From contig CM074696.1 in NCBI GenBank assembly GCA_037367355.1, positions 124,001-188,000 of the forward strand: 64,000 nt of DNA, written 5' to 3'. The position numbers and the translations under genes are program-made. The notes under the pieces were generated by a model. It was not told the DNA's origin, did no database searches, and saw only the letters and a list, made by a program, of their open reading frames with translations. Every line of letters begins with the position of its first letter. Within the stretch, counting starts at the first letter, position 1. This DNA comes from Neoscytalidium dimidiatum (Eukaryota; Ascomycota; Dothideomycetes; Botryosphaeriales; Botryosphaeriaceae). This document shows, in pieces, positions 55,710-64,000 of the stretch.

Positions 55710-58700
55710 CGTGCTGCTCGCCTATCCGTCTCTTGCCTTTGCTTGCTCTCAATCTTCAGTGGCCGTCTTTTCCTCCCTTACGACCTTTCTTATGCGGAAA
55801 AGCAGTACACGCTGAGAAGATCCAAGGCAACAATGACTAGAGCGTTAGCGAGAGTGGAGATGCCGAGATAAAGACAGCAGACACAGCGAAGCCGAAGAGG
55901 GTTGACAAAACAATGGGATGGTAGTGGAGGATGTTGCACCGTCTCCGGCGCGTGCGATGACCAGCAGGCTCCGGTGTTCGGCCGTAAGTAGGTGCGAAAT
56001 TGTTGCCCTGCAATCGGGCCGCGAGTCAACGCGAGAAGTGCCGAATGCCATCTCGGCGGCAGCCGTCCGAAGAACTCCTCAACACCAAAAAGCTCGTTGA
56101 GAGGTTATCACCGAGTTAAGGTCTGCCACGCACACCGGAGCTCATGCCGCGCTCGCTTGCACGATCTCTCCGTTCCACATGGCTCTTCCTCACCGGCGGA
56201 AAAGAGCAGGGATTTGAAGTGACATTTCCGAGCTTCGGCGTTACGCGTCTTTCTATCTTGTTCGCTTCATTCCATCGCAGTAACCCCAACGATTAAACAG
56301 AGCAGTCTTGAACCTTTGACAGTTACGAACTCTCGTGGCCTTGGCGGGGATCTCTCGCATCTTTCTAACAGCCACCTACAAAAGCTTCTTTCGCTCGCAA
56401 AAGCAAAGTTTCCACCCAAGCCAGTTGTTGCAACCTTCACTAACCTTGCTCGCTGCTACATCTGTGCCGCGCCTATTCTCGCTGGGAAATTCGAGATCCA
56501 ATGATAATTACTGGGTTTCCGCTGCCGAAGGAAGCCCGAGAAGCGGCTCCTTCGGACGATGGGGTAACGCACGTAAGATCCTCTACTCGGTAAGGAATGT
56601 CCATCTGCACTCGATGGGTAAGAGAAAATGATTTCTATCACCGTAGTCCATTGTACTATCAGACCTTTATTTATCATGTTACCCGTAAGCAACTGCCAGG
56701 CCATGTAACTCGTGCATTGGGGCCACAGCATCCTTCTCTGCTCACAATAAATTAGTGCCAAGAACGCACGTATGGTCCACCTCCCCAAATATGTTGCAGA
56801 ACCTTGTCATACAATCATACAGCATTAAACTAATTTGTTGGACACGCGCAAGACTTCATCGAGATAACCATGGAAATGTCTACACCGTGGAGATCACTGG
56901 TGGGAAACCATAATTTCAAGCAATGAAGAGCGGAATGGGAGGAGGGTAAAGGCAAATCCCATGTAGATCATAAGCCCCCTTCCATCCGTGGACCATCTTC
57001 AGGGTAGTAAGGCGAAGGGAAAGGGAGAAAACAGGCATAGTGGCAGTCTTTCATATACCAAAGACCCAGGCCCTTCCCGAAATCGCAATTAATGTCTCGT
57101 ACTACTACTAGAGATACGGCATCATTAAGATCCAAGACTAGGCTATATCAGCCCATCTCACATCTGGTGATTACTTCTCAACCCGTACCAAGCGGTAAGC
57201 TCTTCCAAGGACATACCTGACGTGCGCACAAAGCCATCCGCCCAATCCCACCGGCCTGACTTTTCGCATTTCCATCAGACGATCTCACTTGGCTTGTTTT
57301 CATCCGGGGAACGTTACATTATGCCTTTTCTTAGATTTAGAGTGACTCGCGCGGCGAAATTCCTGAGATGATGCGCGTCAGCTGCAAATTTACACTTCAG
57401 AAAATCACCATTATCAAATTACGGTGCTTTGCTTCCTCATTCTGTCTTTGTTACTCAACAAAGCAGGTAAGCGTGAGCTGTGCCAGACAAGAAGCTAAGT
57501 GGAGCTTTCTGTACAACGTTTTACGAACAAGAGCGCACCGAGTACATAAGCCGGCTTGCGGCTGATTTCAGTGCTGACAGAGGTGAATTTCTCTGGATTC
57601 AGGCTTTCCTGCTCGCTGCATTCTTTTAAGCGGTGTCCTGGACGTACAGAGCGCAAACTGCAGCGGCTGATCTGCTCAGTGAAGAGGCCAGCTTCTTTCG
57701 AGTTCGATCCTTTTTTTTTTTTTTTTTCGGTATCTGAGAGGGAACAATCATCACCCGCGAGCAAGTTACGCCCGCTTCTGGAGCTGCGGAACTTGCTCCA
57801 GCCCTTTTATCAGGTCCGTGAAAGTACTAATAATTATTTGAAGGGCGCGAAAATGATGGCTCGCACCGTAATTTTCAGATGCTGATGAAGGCTACTGTCG
57901 GTACACGTTTATGATATTTAAAGGTGAGACTAACGACGGCTTCTGCCAACTTCTCTCAGGTCCCCCTGAACATGGATGCCAGCAGTGACAGGGTGGAGGA
58001 ATTTTCAAAAAAGAAAACTCTTCTTCTCGAGCAACTATCCATGCGAATGTAAGGGCGAATGAGATATAGTTGGCGGATGTTCTATCGAACCAGTAGCGGT
58101 TATACACCATTCGTTTCAACTATATCACTACACAAATGTTCTCTTCACCTTCCAACAGATACACACACCTCTTTGCTTTCCTCAAACCCATCAAAGTTAC
58201 CTACGTCGTACACAAGGCTCACCAGGGAAGTTAAGCAGCGGCAAACACTGGAGAAGCTCAGCGCTCAACACTCGGCAAATTTCTTCGGAAAGCAGCCGCG
58301 GCGCGCAATGCATCTACATCGGGCACACGCCCCAAAAGCTAGCCACGGCATTTACTTCAGGCTGCTTGGCGTGAGGACGAGTACGGTGGTGTCAACCAAT
58401 TTGTAGCCTCATGCCGGTGAGGAATGTCCCAGTATTGATCGTGCCGGAAGCGGAAGAGAGGAAATGAAAACCATATTTCGACAGTGCAGAGAAGCCGAGT
58501 CGCCACCACCTGCATGCACCCGACTCTGTGGCGTCCTCGCTGAAGTCTTCTGCTCTTTTCGCCTTCAACAACCCACGTTCCGGCATCCATGCTGCTCTTC
58601 GCACCTTATATCTTCACTCGCGAAATTCCAGTTTTCATCTGACTCTGCTGAGGATACCCCCTTGTATTCAAACGTAGGTATCCTTTTCAATTGATAGTAT

Positions 58701-60125
58701 GTTACATTGAAGAAAAGGGTATTCCTGCTCTCTCCCCTCCTTGACGTGCCTTTCCTTTATACAGCGTTCAACGGAGGCCTAAAAGCTCTCCGTTAGGCCC
58801 CTAAAAGGGTCTACCATCTTAAAGCTCTTCTATAGTTGTGGGACGTGCACGAATTCTAATAGACGAAAGGAATACTTGAAATCCAGCTGGAAGGCAGCAA
58901 ATGGCAATCGAGCGTGCTCGCTATTGAAAAAAAAAAAAAAAAGGGAAAAGCGAAATAAACGAGGTTAGAAGATGGACAAGTTGCCAATGTGGTGCTGATA
59001 CTCCTCCGTTCCTAAATTTGTTTTCCAAATGTGAACAAGACAAGTAGAAAATAAACCGTGGCTCCGATGATCTTCTCATTGGTAGTTTGCTCCCCGATAG
59101 CTGAAGAAAGTATATCTCTTTTAGACAATTTAGCGCCGCATACGTAAGCGCAGAAAGATGAAGATCCTGCTTCTGCACCAAACACGCTTGAGGGGGGTAT
59201 TGCATCAACGCACATGAAAGACGAGGGAAGCAAAAGGTACAAGCACTTTACGACAGGATAAGAACAGAGCGCCATGATCCGCTCCTCGGATTTCGGGAGG
59301 AAAGCAAAAGAAATGCCACAATGCAAGACGCTCGCTTGTACGAGTGGCAAAACTGGCAACTAGGGATGATATACTTGAATATGCTGATTGTGGAGTAGGA
59401 ACGACATTGCCCGCCAATGCATTTCCGTGAGATTCTTAACGCCCGCTGATGCAGTGAAAATTTGACTTGTTGGGGTTGGGATGTTTGAACGAGGATGATG
59501 TAAGATGATCGACAGGAACAGTGGTGACGCGCGCGAATTGCGGGGTGGTGACACCAAGGATCACAATCTCGATCCTCTGGTGCAACCATGCGCGATTGCA
59601 TCTGATGTTCGGAAAATGGACGTCGTGCGACCTTGGAGCCGGTGACTCGGCAAAAGACCGTGCAAATGCACAAATGCAAATGCTGTTGAATTTGCAAGTG
59701 CGACTCCAGCGAAACTGTTCAGGGACGTCGCTAATTTGGGGAGGTTCTCGCATACCACCACGCGAAGATGATACTACCGATGAACAAGAGCCAACGCTGA
59801 GCGATGACGGAACGGTTTATAAGACTGTACAAGCGTTTCCGGCATGCCTGTCAGCGACAACCGAACGTGGCCAACGTATTAGCATGGGAGTCTTTTGGTT
59901 CACACCTAGCCGAACCAAGCCAAACACCAAACGGACTCGCCATGCATAGGGAACGAAAGAACGTGAGGAAAATGCAGTTGGACAAGACATGAAAGAGAGC
60001 GATGAGCAATAGAAATTACACAATATAGGGCCTGGAGGTCCACGTTCGGGGGTGTTCAGGCCCTGTGCACAGAAGGTTGGCTCTTTGAAGGGAGGGGGAA
60101 CGGAAAGTGTGAATGAAAGGGCCAC
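55710..60125. other. 4.4 kb region without a supported gene
   Basis: Lower GC than the rest of the window. Only short frames with no recognisable product, and homopolymer runs (T16 near 57712-57727, A16 near 58926-58941). Several short imperfect repeats of the GGCCTAAAAG type occur near 58770-58810. It could contain decayed sequence or noncoding transcripts. Confidence 0.45.
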
Positions 60126-61799
60126 TCACCACCGTTGGGACTCTATTCTCCGTATCCAGCTAACGACAATCTTTAATCTCTGTCGGACACTTGTGGTTGG
60201 CAGCAATAGATATTTCTCCTCCTCCGCGATCGGCAAGATGCTGGCAAACCAATAGGGGAAAAGGGCTGGGTCGTCCGGAGGACCTCCATACGCATCCAAG
60301 ATCCGCTGATGCAGCCAGGGGGCGCTATTTGCCCGCATTCTTTCGATGAAGTTGACACCAATGAGGAGCATTTCTCGGGTCGAAAGGCTATCAATAGTTG
60401 GTTCTGGTGTATGATTTGCGTCGTGCGCTCCTGCGGCAAGCTGAGCTTCTCGTGCTGCCTGCGCTGCTCTGAGATCCTCGGCTTCGAGACGTTCCTCTTC
60501 CGCAAGACTGACATCCTCGATACGTTCGACGCTCCCAACAGTATAGCCGTCATGTGGTCCGTGAGCACGGACTCTGAAGCGGGTAGTGCCTCGAGTTTCA
60601 ATGAGACTTCGGCCGTCCGGCAACATTTGAGCATTAACGATCTGCAACATCGTACCATACTCCTTAAAGTGCACCGGCCCGAGACTGCCTTGGTTGGCGC
60701 CTGAACGGTTGTACATGAGCATACCGAAGGTGCCGTTGCCTTCCAATGCCCTTCGAATCATAAGACGATACCGCGGTTCGAAAATATGCAGGAACGTAGG
60801 CATCGCTGGAAATCCAAGGGTGCAGACGAAAAGCGAAGTGTCCAATTCCGGGGCACCGTGCTCCTCCAGGGCGACTGCTTCGGCACGAGCAGCAACTAGC
60901 TCCGGACAGAGACTCCCTAGGAGCGCGACAAGTGAGTGATTGCTGGGTTGGCCATCCAGGGAGGGAGGGATGGTCAGAGACCGTCGGCATACAGGGCAAT
61001 GCAAGGTGTGATCAAGCGCTCGGACAAGGCATTTTCGGCAAAAGGTATGCCCACAAGCGGTCGTGACAGGGTCCAGGAGCATGTTGTAGCATACATGACA
61101 ATCCAGCTCTTTATGCGTTGCTTCCCTGAGCCGATTCAAGAGGACCGTATCTAAATCGCTAAAGTCCCTTCCATCGTCGGTTAGAGAGACATAAGACAGT
61201 TCTGATGAGATGTCCAGCTGTCCCATCTCGGCGAGAGTGAAGGTAGCGAGGAGGCGGCCTCCGTGGAGAGTGACGGTCCTAGATTCCCCGGCCGAGTGTA
61301 ACTCAAGTCCATCCATGGGAGTGTCCACGGCTCGACTGATCACCTCCAGCATGACTGGTGAATCTTCGGCCGTGGATTTAGTTTCAGCAACCAGTTGTGC
61401 CACCAACTCCATGATTTTTGATAGTGTAACATCCACATTACAGTCTCCGACAGGATGTTCCCTCCCACAGTCGGCCAAAGGGCATGTTATTCCACGCTGG
61501 CGTTCCGGCGTGGCAGGATATGATATATTTTGGCGGTGGAAGGACTCGGGGAGGCACTGGCGACAGAGCGAGTGACCGCACGGCAGGGTGACGGGCATGC
61601 GGAGGGGGCGCGAGCACTGGGGGCATTGGACCAGCCGGACGAGGGCCCTGGCGTCCTCGTGGGCAGCCAGAGCGGCGCACTTCCCATCGTCGGCCGTGCT
61701 GTCATGGCTTCGCATGAAGACGGATTGGGCGAGCGACAGGTGTGAGGACTTCTCTCCACTGTCTGTGAAAGAGTGTCCTTCCACTCGTAGCAAGCTCAT
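60126..61799 (-). CDS. RING finger and LON-domain protein (LONRF / CrgA-like ubiquitin ligase)
   Basis: Frame open from 61958, but the first in-frame ATG is 61799-61797, giving 557 residues. Two RING fingers are visible: CPQC...CGHSLCRQC...CPLADC (about 59-111) and CHVCYNMLLDPVTTACGHTFCRKC...CPVC (about 234-271). They are followed by an ATP-dependent protease La N-terminal (LON) domain (about 322-545; LHIFEPRYRLMIRRAL). The catalytic Lon protease part is absent, so this is a ubiquitin ligase-type protein rather than a protease, as in mammalian LONRF and the fungal CrgA repressor of carotenoid genes. The upstream 53 codons lack an ATG (they begin at a GTG after CAG), so an upstream coding exon spliced at 61958/61959 remains possible. 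Cytosolic or nuclear; targets unknown. Confidence 0.88.
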   Translation of the reverse strand: MSLLRVEGHSFTDSGEKSSHLSLAQSVFMRSHDSTADDGKCAALAAHEDARALVRLVQCPQCSRPLRMPVTLPCGHSLCRQCLPESFHRQNISYPATPERQRGITCPLADCGREHPVGDCNVDVTLSKIMELVAQLVAETKSTAEDSPVMLEVISRAVDTPMDGLELHSAGESRTVTLHGGRLLATFTLAEMGQLDISSELSYVSLTDDGRDFSDLDTVLLNRLREATHKELDCHVCYNMLLDPVTTACGHTFCRKCLVRALDHTLHCPVCRRSLTIPPSLDGQPSNHSLVALLGSLCPELVAARAEAVALEEHGAPELDTSLFVCTLGFPAMPTFLHIFEPRYRLMIRRALEGNGTFGMLMYNRSGANQGSLGPVHFKEYGTMLQIVNAQMLPDGRSLIETRGTTRFRVRAHGPHDGYTVGSVERIEDVSLAEEERLEAEDLRAAQAAREAQLAAGAHDANHTPEPTIDSLSTREMLLIGVNFIERMRANSAPWLHQRILDAYGGPPDDPALFPYWFASILPIAEEEKYLLLPTTSVRQRLKIVVSWIRRIESQRW

Positions 61800-62502
61800 A
61801 AAGCGTGGATTGTCGAGGCGGCCTCCATGCAACGAGGACGGAGCCAGGGTGGGAAAAGGTTGGGCGGTGGAGCTGCGAGGCGAAGAAATCAAGGTGAGTC
61901 GGGTGCGGAGGACGGCGGCGGGGGTGGAACAAGGGTCCGGGGCGGTCGATGAAATCACCTGGCGTTGCCGGGATGTGCGGGCTGAAGCTGAGTGGGCGCT
62001 CGGCAGCGTAGGTGCGTCAGATCTGGCAGGGCGGAGAGATGCGAATCAGCGGGCACAGCAGTGGGCCGCCACCGGTATTGACGTTCAAGGAAAGCGGGCT
62101 ATTTTGCTGGGCCCGGCGACTAGGATCAGGGCGGTATCAGGGCGGCGATCAACCGTGAGGATGCAGAGGAGCCGGTGAGCAGGGCCTGAGGACAGCGCTC
62201 ATGCCTCGGGCCCGGGGTCTGCGGTGGCGCGGAGGTTCTGGCGGGAGGGTCGAGAGGGTTGGGCGTTGTATGGCGGAGGGCGTCGTGGGAAAAAAGACAC
62301 AGAAACGGCGCGTCGAGGAGGACATTATCATTGATTGGGCTGGGCTGGCAGATCGGCGATGGCTCAGTGTAGTATGTAGGAGGCTTCGCAAACGGGCAGA
62401 AACCGATCGCTGGCACAAAAGACGATGCGCTGGGATCGCAGTTTGTTAGGGAGTGCGAGCCCGGACCGTCGGCGCTCCGGAGCAGTGGCGGCCTGCCCGG
62501 TG

Positions 62503-62530
62503 ACGCCAGACACCAGACGCCAGACGCCAG
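62503..62530. repeat. Heptamer array (ACGCCAG), four copies
   Basis: Units ACGCCAG, ACACCAG, ACGCCAG, ACGCCAG, about 700 bp upstream of the RING-LON start. Confidence 0.9.
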
Positions 62531-62928
62531 CGTGGAGATGCTGCGAAGGCACCTGCCAGCCCGCGGAGCCAGCCCGCGCAGAGCCCTACACAGTACAGCG
62601 CTGCGGTGCAGCACACATTAGTCCAGAGCCCCCTCCCCCCCGGCGGCGGCGTGCCTGAAAACACCGACAAATGCCGGCAGCCGCGCAACACCCAATAACC
62701 AATCCTGCCCTCCTCCGACGGTACAAGCCCTGCCAATCGCGCGCCTGCCCAGCTCCGCAGCTGCCAGTTGCCCGCCGTCCGTTGCCAGCCGCTGGTTGCC
62801 ACTGTAGCTTCACCTTCAGTCAACGCAAGTCATCGTCTGGGCCCACCGCACTACGGCAGCTCTCCGCTCATGCGCAACGCCTCTCGCTACACCGGTCTCT
62901 AGCTGCCCGCCAAACACAAACCGGCCAT

Positions 62929-62956
62929 CGCCCACCGCCCACCGCCCACCGCCTGC
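62929..62956. repeat. Heptamer array (CGCCCAC), four copies
   Basis: Units CGCCCAC x3 and CGCCTGC, in the same intergenic region as the 62503 array. Confidence 0.9.
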
Positions 62957-63941
62957 CGCCCCGGCACCAGGCGCGCTCTTAGCGGCAGAACAATGACCCT
63001 CAACAGCTGCAGACTCGTCAAACAACCATGAGAACCGCCTACCAAGATTTGCGCCCACCAATGTCTCGGGTGCGACCTCCGCCCTCGCCCGTCGTCCAGC
63101 AGGCACCCCAGCACACAGCACCGCATCGCACCCATGCCTCCACTCAGAGTGCGGCTGTACTTACCCGGTAATACGTGCTTTGGCTAGGCTGCCCAGCCCC
63201 AGCTACCTGATATGCTATGAGAGTGCTGCAGGGGGAAAACCTACTTCCTAGAGGCAGTGTGTGCGTACGCCCGACCTCGATGCTCTCCTCGCCCGCCTTG
63301 CGACCCTCGGTGCTCGTGGGTCTCGTGCCAATCTCCGGCATTTTCCTGCTTTGTCCTCGGACAAAAATCCGATCTCTGCCTCAGTCTTGGCTGCTGCATC
63401 GAGCGCACTAGCATCGATTTCCACATCGGGAAACTCGCCGCAAGCCCCAGGCGCATCTTGCATTCAGCCCTCTCACGTTCCCTCTCTTGGCGCCGATTGC
63501 TCGTCGCCCCTTCACTCTGCTGCAACACGCAAACTGCAGAAACCGCCCCGTCACCGCAAAGGCGTGCACCGGCTGCGGCGGCGGCGGCGGTCGGCCACTC
63601 CGATTGAAATGAACGTTGTGCTCCAGGTGCAGACGCAATGCTTGCGACCCTGTAGATCGCTTTGGTGCCGTCGAAGCGTCATCGACCTTGTCCATCCGGC
63701 CCCGCCATTGGTCCGCCGCCCGGCCGCCCGACCTGCTTCTTCCCCCACCTCCAAATCCGGCCAACCACTCGTCTGCCCTTAGCTACCACGCCTGATCACC
63801 GAGCAGCTCATTCGAAACGCGTTCAGCTCGTGATTGACAAGTCGCACAGAGGAAAACGAGTAAGCTGCATACGCATCCAGCGATATCACAAGAGCAAACC
63901 AAAAAAAAAAAAAATAAAACACGCCCCGCCGAAAAGCTAAA

Positions 63942-64000
63942 ATGCTTCAAGCCGCGGCTAGACCTGTGAACCCTGGAATCCCTCCCGCCTTCGAACGCCT
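63942..64000 (+). CDS. Possible 5' end of a gene cut by the right edge
   Basis: An ATG in a good context (CTAAAATG) opens a frame reading MLQAAARPVNPGIPPAFER to the end of the window without a stop. It is preceded by an A14 tract (63901-63914) about 27 bases upstream, like two other genes in this window. Only 19 codons are visible, so the product cannot be named and the call is tentative. Confidence 0.35.
   Translation, partial: MLQAAARPVNPGIPPAFER

Larger units (their letters stand above)
61800..63941. other. GC-rich intergenic region with two heptamer arrays
   Basis: Promoter of the RING-LON gene and possibly the leader of the gene beginning at the right edge. Overlapping frames on both strands at 63248-63782 have low-complexity Ala/Arg/Pro content and I do not call them. 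Confidence 0.45.

Noticed and set aside
54840..55871. 343-codon plus-strand frame over the DUF829 gene
   Set aside because: Antisense shadow; the minus strand carries the conserved DUF829 motif.
58190..58300. Segment with GAAGTTAAGC, recalling 5S rRNA
   Set aside because: The surrounding sequence does not follow the 5S rRNA consensus or fold.
63248..63782. Overlapping frames on both strands near the right edge
   Set aside because: Neither has a domain or a clear start; they may be leader sequence of the gene beginning at 63942.

Overview
The window is nuclear DNA from a filamentous ascomycete (Pezizomycotina). The evidence is: genes on both strands with few introns of about 46-140 bp (GT...AG, with CTAAC/CTGAC-like branch sites); three Zn(II)2Cys6 transcription factors; an ATG15 lipase, a SIP5 homologue and an RTA1-family protein; a hydrolase-NACHT-ankyrin NLR-like protein; and long GC-rich or pyrimidine-rich intergenic stretches full of microsatellites. 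The class cannot be fixed by eye; Dothideomycetes is a guess. I saw no rRNA, convincing tRNA, CRISPR array or intact transposon. All exon structures below were built by hand from reading frames and splice signals; total coding lengths were checked to be multiples of three.

Layout. 0-2 kb: 3' end of an unrecognised gene and a weak hypothetical gene. 2.1-7.1 kb: a divergent pair, a VPS9-domain Rab5-type GEF (-) and the vacuolar autophagy lipase ATG15 (+), sharing a 516 bp promoter. 7.4-11.7 kb: a large NLR-like gene (-) with an N-terminal serine-hydrolase domain, a NACHT NTPase and ankyrin repeats, carrying a single-base frameshift. 13.2-15.9 kb: SIP5 homologue (-). 17.3-18.6 kb: aldo/keto reductase of the D-arabinose dehydrogenase (ARA2) type (-). 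20.9-22.7 kb: FAD-dependent ketosteroid-dehydrogenase-like protein (-). 23.7-25.8 kb: Zn2Cys6 regulator with two micro-exons (-). 26.6-28.0 kb: ketopantoate-reductase-like protein (-). 28.7-32.9 kb: a divergent choline oxidase / betaine aldehyde dehydrogenase pair, together a route from choline to glycine betaine. 38.3-40.0 kb: UPC2-like Zn2Cys6 regulator (+). 43.6-46.1 kb: RTA1-like membrane protein (+) tail to tail with a Zn2Cys6 regulator whose zinc cluster lies inside the protein (-). 50.0-51.0 kb: epoxide-hydrolase-like protein (-). 52.3-53.7 kb: Gfo/Idh/MocA (myo-inositol dehydrogenase-like) protein (-). 54.8-55.7 kb: DUF829 (PaxU/TMEM53-like) protein (-). 60.1-61.8 kb: double-RING plus LON-domain protein (-). 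A possible new gene begins at the right edge.

The strongest functional links are the choline oxidase/BADH pair (one pathway, divergent promoter) and the VPS9/ATG15 pair (endosomal traffic and its vacuolar cargo). The most unusual locus is the hydrolase-NACHT-ankyrin gene. Two genes (the NLR and the ATG15 3' end) show reading-frame breaks that would each be healed by one base in or near a T run, so sequence error must be excluded first. Arrays of seven-base repeats recur in several 5' intergenic regions and have no obvious explanation.
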